Under the pieces are notes generated by a model. The model was not told where the DNA came from and ran no database searches. It saw only the letters and a list, made by a program, of their open reading frames with translations. Of a DNA stretch of 64,000 nt, positions 58,701 to 64,000 are shown piece after piece. Source of the DNA: Coptis chinensis (taxonomy: Eukaryota; Streptophyta; Magnoliopsida; Ranunculales; Ranunculaceae). Made by a program: the position numbers and the translations under genes. Every line of letters begins with the position of its first letter. Position 1 is the first letter of the stretch. The DNA lies in assembly GCA_015680905.1 (NCBI GenBank), contig CM027378.1, positions 38,351,001-38,415,000 on the forward strand, in the 5' to 3' direction.

Positions 58701-61700
58701 AACAAGAATCAAATTATAGTTCATAGAAAGCACATTGCTGCAACTGCAATGCAAAGAAGGTTGGATAAAAGCATCATGGAGAAACAGAAAACCCATTTCT
58801 GGTTTATAGCTCAACTAACACTGAAGACCATTATGCACAGGCATCTATTCGATAAAGCTGCAGGATATTTTATTTACCTGGACACAAGTCACACATTCAC
58901 ACAGTACTTGTCACTCAGTTCTTCAAGTCCTAATGGAGTCAGGTTGAACGACTAAAGTAACTTAAAGTTCTTTTCACAACAACTTTTTCTTTTTCTTTTT
59001 TCTTTTTTTTTGATAAGCAAAACAATAAATACTTAATCAAGAAGTATTTGTAAACTCACCTCCGGAGTATGCTATAAAGTTCTGGCCTTGCTCTCATCCA
59101 CTCTGTAAAACTGCTTTGACCAAATGAACCAGGATGAAGAGCTGCTCTGTCAGTATGAATGTATACAGCGAAACAGATGAGGAAGTAATACCGCTCCAAA
59201 TACTCAACAAAAAAGGAAAGAGACGCCTCCCTCTTCATCTCATCTGGTTGGCGCAGAATACTGTTGCGATAAACAGCAATTGCTTCACGTAAGTTCTGTT
59301 ACAGAATTCACAATAAATCACCTTAGACGGATGATACATATTTTTCAAGATAGAACCCATCTAGAGCTATAGGAAAATTCAATCTTTAGTTCAGAAAGCA
59401 TCTACAGAAAAGACTTTAAAGTACGAGGCTTTCACAGTTCATAACAGATGGAGATGTTTACCTGCATTGAGGCGCACTTATCAATGACTTTATCCACTTG
59501 CCTTTTTCCTTCTACTCCGCCCTAAAATCATAAACTTGATAAATATAGAATAGAACCTCCATCAAAGGTATAAATAATGAGAAGAAGATGTAGGCAATGT
59601 TTACCTCTAAGACCCTAATTAGGCTTCTTATGACCGCATATTCACCTCTACGAATTGCATCCTCCGAGTTTGGTAAGCTATCAGTTACATCAGAGCCAGT
59701 ATCAAAAACTTTCCCTATTGAATTTGTTCTTGGAATACCTATATTACATATCAGAAATGCAAAGCAAAATACTACATCAGCTGATAGATTCATTTACAGA
59801 AATATGACCTCATAATGCCTCTCTCATGGGTGCATGCTGAGGTTAGCCATGCACACAGAACATGTTTGGTGTATTTGTTGCTGTTGCAAATGTTTTACAT
59901 TAATGTTAGAAGTAAGAATAGAAAGTGTAGTTGTTCAAGAAAAAATATACATCAGGAGAGTTACTTTGCAGTTCAAGTGTTTTCTAAGAAGTTGAACCAA
60001 GGAATTCTTTTCTTCGGTAAATTTTCAGCTTCATCTCTAAGAACCAAGTTACGAAAATAACAACTAGCATCCTCCTAGATAATACTACAACTTCTTTTGT
60101 TCACCAGAAAGCTAATCCCAAACAAACAACTCCTGGAAGGAACCGCACTGATGCTTGCTTTCTTTTTTAGATCAATATCAATTAAATTACATAAATTTTC
60201 AATATAACCAAAGCTTACAAGTATTGATATACCATCATAGCAAGGAGCTACCTAGGCTTAGAACAATATGGTGAGTGACAATCTACTAACAGTCAGCTTG
60301 TTTAAGGTCATAGTGACAATAGGCTTCTATCTCACTTTTGAAAACAGGGATTGATATTTCACTTCATGACTGGGAAAGGAACATGCCTAACAAAGTATGG
60401 ATGTCTTCTGTGTTTGAGGGAGCAGGAAAGGGAGAGTCAACACCCATCTCCATATGCTCATCTTTAGCAATTAATAGTTCTTATTGATGTTTTAATCAAT
60501 GAAATTGAGTGTAAATTTTTGTTATGCTACCATACCATTATCCCTTTGAGATAGTAAGCGAGTGCATACGATAGTTTTAAGATTGGACAGAAAAATATTA
60601 AATGCTCATTCCTGTCCTGCTCGAAATGAATCTCAAACCTAGACCAAGGTCTTCTCAGAATTACGAGACTACTCTCAACCGATGGTAGTTCTGATTAAGC
60701 CTACCATTGTTACACTTGGCGTCATAGTATCAATTAAAAGCCTAATTGCTAATATGAAAATTATTATTTTCATCCTTTACAAGCCTTGGTCACCACAGAT
60801 CAAAAAAGTAAATATGGTCTCCATGGACGACATCAGCAAAGCACTTGGTAAAGATACCATAATTCACACCCTATCATGTGAGGCTATATGACATCCATAA
60901 CATCTTCCGAAAGCCAGTGTATAGGTTATTTGGAATGAAAGAATCTTTTAGCATAACTTTTATTGATCAAAAACTAAACAAATAAAATAAAACAAAATAA
61001 AATAGAGCACATCCATAATTTTACGGTTATCCAAATCTGCCAAGATAGTCTTCCTCCTCAGCATACCTCTACACCCATATGTAAACTTAGCTTGTAGTTC
61101 TTGTTTTTTAAAAAATTCGGACTTCGAAACAAGTTTAGATCACTTCAGTTTCGAAAACGATCACCTATGCATAGTCTGTTTCAAGTGCCTCCAGTCAAAA
61201 ACAAATTAAATGATCACCCATGTATAATTAGTCAGTTCCAAGTGTCTTCTGTCAGACACAAAACACACAATTGGAATTGAAGTATAGGTGCATAGAATCA
61301 CTGTGTCTAGAATACCCTAGTAGTTTCATGGTCAAGATTGATATAGTACGATGGGGACAGTATTAACTGGACGTGAATGGGCTTTGGTTTTAGGAAGGGT
61401 TAACTGGAAGCTGTGAAAGTCGTCACCATGACATTACTTCGATTCAAACACATTGATGGGATTAAGGATGCATAGAGATCAACATTACTTCACATAAAAA
61501 GAATAAACTAAAATGAAACATGTATACACGATGAGATGGAAAAAGAAATTACGACAGGAAGGTTATTAAGCTGCACTGGAAAGCAGTCCCGCGGGGGGTA
61601 TTGCAGCGGCAAACTGCCGGAAAAAGAATTCACCCAAGGATAAAAAACCTAAGCTCTTGATACCAAGATGAAATACAGAAAACGGAAAATTTTATTGATA

Positions 61701-62680
61701 ATTGGATGACTAATACATTGATCTCGCTGGTCTATAGAGAGATTACAAATATCAATATAAAGAAACTAAATCTAAGATTGGTGCTAACCAAATGAAATCC
61801 TAATCATATATTAATATATCAATCTTGATCACGAAACACTATGATATTCTAGACATACTGATTCTAGGCACCTCACTTATGTTCCAATACACACAAAAAC
61901 TGCATTATATTAATTTAAGTATAACTAAGGAGATAACATGAACACCCATAAAGCAGCCAAAGCTAAATTTTCAGGAGCGGGAGACCGACTACCCTGCCTA
62001 AATGCTATATGCCAACCTACAAAAAAAACATAGTTAAGAGCCTAACTGAATCCAAATTCTGGATAAAATATGATGAGCCAATATTCTAGACATTCTCACT
62101 GCATATAAAAGTGGGGTATTGAGCTGGGAAGAACCTCTAATAAATTTTGTTGTAGACCAAAAACATTGACAAGGGTATAGGATTTAACAATCATTGTTTC
62201 GTAAAAGGATATTATGGATATATATATTTATATATATAACCCTTACCTGATGCCCCAATTCGATTTAGGTAAACCAAAGTAGCAATAACCATTCCAGTTG
62301 TAGTGCGTCCACGACCCATTTGACAATTAAAAACTATTTCCGTATTTATATCTGCCTGTGAAATTCTGTGGACCTGGAAAAAAAAACAAAGTAGAAGAAA
62401 AGAAAAAGGCCATCAGCTCCCCTTAGGAACACCTAATTTTTTTAATATTCTTTTGCTTACATGAGTACCTCAAAACCTTAAATATCATTTTTAAGGTTTA
62501 ATGGCGTCTTATCAATCCATATATCATCCATCTCTAGAATTTTAGCTATTGTGCTTCCACTGATAGTCATGAAGGCAACCATCAATGATGCATATATCAG
62601 CCCTTCGCTCCTAGTGTAGGTGCAGTTTTGAGTAGGGGTGTCCATGTTGGGCCTTTTCTGGATAGCTAGTTATCCTGCCC

Positions 62681-62747
<67 letters not shown>

Positions 62748-63326
62748 AAATTCCACTTAAATATCTACGCCTATTTGACAAGGACAAAAAACTTCGTAAC
62801 GGAAAATGAAACCACTAACCAGAATGTCAAAATCCTGCTCCTTTGGTGATTTCTCATCAGTTATAGGAACACGCTCGTAGTCAACAAGATATCCTTCTAC
62901 TTGTAGTTCCACATAAACCTAACGAGAAGAAGACGTGAAAAAAAAAATCATGGAAATGTGTAATAGTACCAGTCTAACGCCTCATCAACATTCAACCATA
63001 CAAGACACCGATCAAAATTTTCACCTAATTGACAGGAGCTTCAACAAGTATACCTCCACAGGTGTTTTCACAGAATCATGAGTTACTGGTTCCCATTGGT
63101 CAACCATCTGACCATCTGGAAGTTCATCAGTTACAAGGATCTTATTGCCATATCTGCTAGGTCAAGTATACTAATAGTATCATACAGAGAAAAAGCAACC
63201 AATGGTGTAAATTGGTATTATAAAAGAACAGTAGAGGTAAAACAATATACAGCACCTTGTAGCTTCTTGGAGAATATCTTCCTTCAAGCGAGACTCCATC
63301 TGTTCAACCCTTTCCCTGTTGATTCC
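36887..63326 (-). CDS. PALD: Paladin-type triple-repeat phosphatase-like protein, 3' 16 exons
   Basis: Exons in coding order: 63326-63256, 63153-63054, 62918-62820, 62373-62247, 59738-59607, 59521-59462, 59295-59060, 58036-57607, 57233-56910, 56783-56181, 56049-55876, 45689-45459, 45378-45095, 44328-44041, 38384-38262, 37019-36887. They join into an open frame of about 1138 codons, ending LGHLCYNLRIDK then TGA. Three similar units are visible, each with a ...EEPVIYINGKPFVLRE-type segment, an RVEQMESRLKEDI helix, a YxRVPITD segment and a CX5R loop position. Units 1 and 2 have FNCQMGRGRTTTG. Unit 3 has AGCYLFVSHTGFGG, lacking the Arg, so probably inactive. Unit 1 is incomplete: about 115 N-terminal residues lie off the right edge. 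Vertebrate Paladin is a putative phosphoinositide phosphatase; the plant role is not established. Introns 11 (10.2 kb) and 14 (5.7 kb) are transposon-filled. Confidence 0.93.
39311..39490. mobile_element. foldback inverted repeat, arms about 75 bp
   Basis: The left arm (about 39320-39395: TTGAGCCAATTAGAGTTTCC, CACTAGATGGGAAATTAGGG, CCAAATACACACAAAAAAA) pairs with the right arm (about 39412-39487) around a short centre (GGTCAACCCAATTTGAC). C- and G-rich runs border the arms. The RNA from either strand would form a long hairpin. Confidence 0.7.
40516..40599 (+). pseudogene. trnM: plastid-type trnM-CAU remnant
   Basis: The 3' half, GAGAGTCATTGGTTCAAATC plus CAATAGTAGGTA, matches the plastid elongator tRNA-Met, including the T-arm box GGTTCAAATCC. 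Upstream GGTTATAGTAT and GTATCGCTTTCTTACGG fit the D-arm and anticodon arm, but with an insertion/duplication (GTATCGCAGTATCGC) and the anticodon changed from CAT to CTT. The acceptor 5' strand is degraded. It is a dead organelle-derived tRNA in a nuclear intron, from plastid DNA or from a plastid-derived mitochondrial copy. Confidence 0.75.
44395..44432. repeat. GA microsatellite
   Basis: AG dinucleotide repeat of about 38 bases just upstream, in gene orientation, of the Paladin exon that begins at 44328. Confidence 0.95.
46612..46913. mobile_element. MITE-like element with GAGGCGTTTGG ends
   Basis: The left end GAGGCGTTTGGTAAAAAAAG and the right end, reverse-complemented, GAGGGCATTTGGATAGAAAG are inverted. 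AAAGCTATAAAGC / ATAAAGCTATC is mirrored just inside. The ends resemble hAT MITEs; I see no clear target duplication. Confidence 0.45.
47095..47600 (+). repeat. three dispersed copies of a CTTTAAACACCCCATG motif
   Basis: TACTGCAAGGCTTTAAACAC and CCATGCGGGACTA (about 47110), ACTATAAGGTTTCCATATTC and CCATGTGGGACAAT (about 47350), and TTGTAAGGCTTTAAACATCC and CATGTAGGACTA (about 47525) are related. Such 'catgtgggac' blocks are common near ends of small plant LTR elements. The boundaries are unclear. Confidence 0.45.
48846..49535 (+). other. unidentified passenger sequence inside the MULE
   Basis: Unique sequence between the TIRs, of higher GC than its surroundings. It has a 92-codon + strand frame from 48993 (MSRKPSKAPLQQDQLFELER, then EARIDSLKKGWAHLDLYQFD). 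I do not recognise the protein. The composition, including the later CGCAGCTTCCTTTCGCCATA, is reminiscent of organellar DNA but this is unproven. It is likely captured DNA, as in Pack-MULEs. Confidence 0.5.
49675..49732. repeat. TA microsatellite in MULE right TIR
   Basis: About 58 bases of TA repeat. The matching place in the left TIR has only a short TATATATATA. Confidence 0.95.
51550..51832. mobile_element. short MITE with AAGTnACATTGAC ends
   Basis: The left end AAGTCACATTGACACGGATA and the right end, reverse-complemented, AAGTAACATTGACGC are inverted. GTGTCCGACACGG occurs near both ends. Related to the element at 13680-13890. Confidence 0.5.
52608..52925 (+). repeat. 5' LTR (truncated by 19 bp)
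   Basis: Aligns to 55148-55465. It starts inside the LTR at ATTAGGAAAATATTG and ends TATTTACA. Confidence 0.85.
53013..53488. mobile_element. MITE nested in the LTR element
   Basis: The element 53022-53479 is flanked by GTACGTCTT on both sides (53013-53021 and 53480-53488), a perfect 9-bp duplication. TTAAATC is inverted near the ends (about 53028 and 53464), and ACTCGCTACTCG / CGAGTAGCGA and GATTAATCCCCGA blocks are repeated inside. It is non-coding. Confidence 0.65.
55129..55465 (+). repeat. 3' LTR (complete, 337 bp)
   Basis: Starts TGTTAAGAAATA after the polypurine tract and ends CCATTTACA. It is the intact partner of the 5' LTR. Confidence 0.85.
59739..62246 (-). other. Paladin intron 4 (2.5 kb) with copia-like LTR relic
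   Basis: Between exons 62373-62247 and 59738-59607. The only recognisable feature is the retroelement piece near 61.65 kb; the rest is unassigned. Confidence 0.75.
61560..61870 (-). mobile_element. Ty1/copia-like LTR end with primer-binding site
   Basis: On the - strand, LTR-like sequence ends at TGTATTTCA and is followed by TTGGTATCAAGAGCTTAGG (61648-61666), a typical copia primer-binding region. A short non-coding leader follows down to about 61560. No gag/pol or second LTR was seen. It is an old solo end inserted in the sense direction of the Paladin gene. Confidence 0.55.
62681..62746. repeat. compound TA/TG microsatellite
   Basis: About 26 bases of TA repeat followed by about 40 bases of TG repeat. 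Confidence 0.95.
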
Positions 63327-64000
63327 CTAAATCACATGATAATTCTTTTCATATTTATGTGAATCACAACTGAATGTCATTATAAGAAGGTATTCAAGCT
63401 CAAAAAACATGTATTTCCTTGCCCAACAAAGTAACTTGTTAGAAAATCCACACTGGTATACTTAGAAAGAGTGTGTGTATATGACTAAAAGGATCCCATG
63501 TGTACATATTACTAGTTGAGTTTTAAAACGAGTACACACTGGGTAAAGTTGATTTCATAACGAATACACACAGGGACTCCCTAAATCTGACTCCCCGTTC
63601 TGCCACCCTTATTGGATAACATTGGTTTGCATTAAAACACATTATTTTCCCAGTCTCTTGTAACTATTAATCGTTTTCAAACCAGAGAAGTTGTAACTTA
63701 TAACTGTATGTAAATCTCTCAATCTTCGCGTGACCGGAATTCTTAAAGTTTAAGAGCATCCAACTCAAAACCACTTGGCAGGGAATCTAAGGAAGACAGA
63801 GATTGAAAATACTTCTTCACAAAGAAGCTCTCTCCTCCCCAAAGGTTGTTTACAAAAATTACAATCTAAGCTTTAAAGGGTAAAGACAAGGACCAAAAAA
63901 AGAGATTCCAAACTACAACTTTATTGCCTGAATTTGCTATCTACATGGATCACCATGGAATCATATCGAATTATTACCAAATGCCTACATAATTATTCCT
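63327..64000 (-). other. 5' intron of the Paladin gene (incomplete)
   Basis: Upstream of exon 63326-63256 in gene orientation. No exon with the expected REEPVxYING-type segment is visible before the window edge, so at least one more exon lies beyond 64000. Confidence 0.6.

Overview
This window looks like nuclear DNA of a flowering plant, most likely a eudicot. It is AT-rich, with multi-exon genes using GT-AG introns, long transposon-filled introns, and decayed plant retroelements, Mutator-like (MULE) elements and MITEs. I could not name the species. All calls were made by reading splice sites and translations by eye; no database search was run.

Two genes look intact. On the + strand, 3264-9455 encodes the DNA polymerase alpha accessory (B) subunit, POLA2: 16 exons, a 624-residue protein, and one GC-AG intron. 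Its upstream region carries three site II (TGGGCT/AGCCCA) motifs. On the - strand, 36887-63326 holds the last 16 exons of a plant Paladin-type triple phosphatase-like protein. The N-terminal exon(s) lie beyond the right edge of the window. Two of its three repeats carry a CX5R phosphatase signature and the third does not. Its introns hold most of the mobile DNA in the right half of the window.

The remainder is mostly gene debris and mobile DNA. 1-2200: end of a Ty3/gypsy-type LTR with primer-binding site, then a broken MOR1/XMAP215 fragment. 4.9-5.2 kb: LINE fragment inside a POLA2 intron. 9.5-20 kb: purine-permease fragment with a frameshift, hAT-type MITE, two unidentified spliced exons, a Cassandra-like LTR carrying 5S rRNA sequence, a SEN1-type helicase remnant, and a Tourist-type MITE. 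20.3-36 kb: a repeat-dense island with three copies of one terminal repeat, a YUCCA pseudogene, a broken plant-mobile-domain gene (+), a broken FAR1/MULE transposase-OTU gene (-), and several satellite-like arrays. Three of these arrays are built from the same short palindrome (CAAACGAC - 8 nt - GTCGTTTG). 36.9-63.3 kb: the Paladin gene, with a plastid-type trnM remnant, a foldback element, a MULE with a 9-bp target duplication and an unidentified passenger, and a non-coding LTR retrotransposon flanked by a 46-bp direct duplication and itself carrying a nested MITE.

The best candidates for something undescribed are the clustered palindrome arrays around the decayed MULE-OTU gene, the LTR element with the unusually long flanking duplication, and the MULE passenger sequence.
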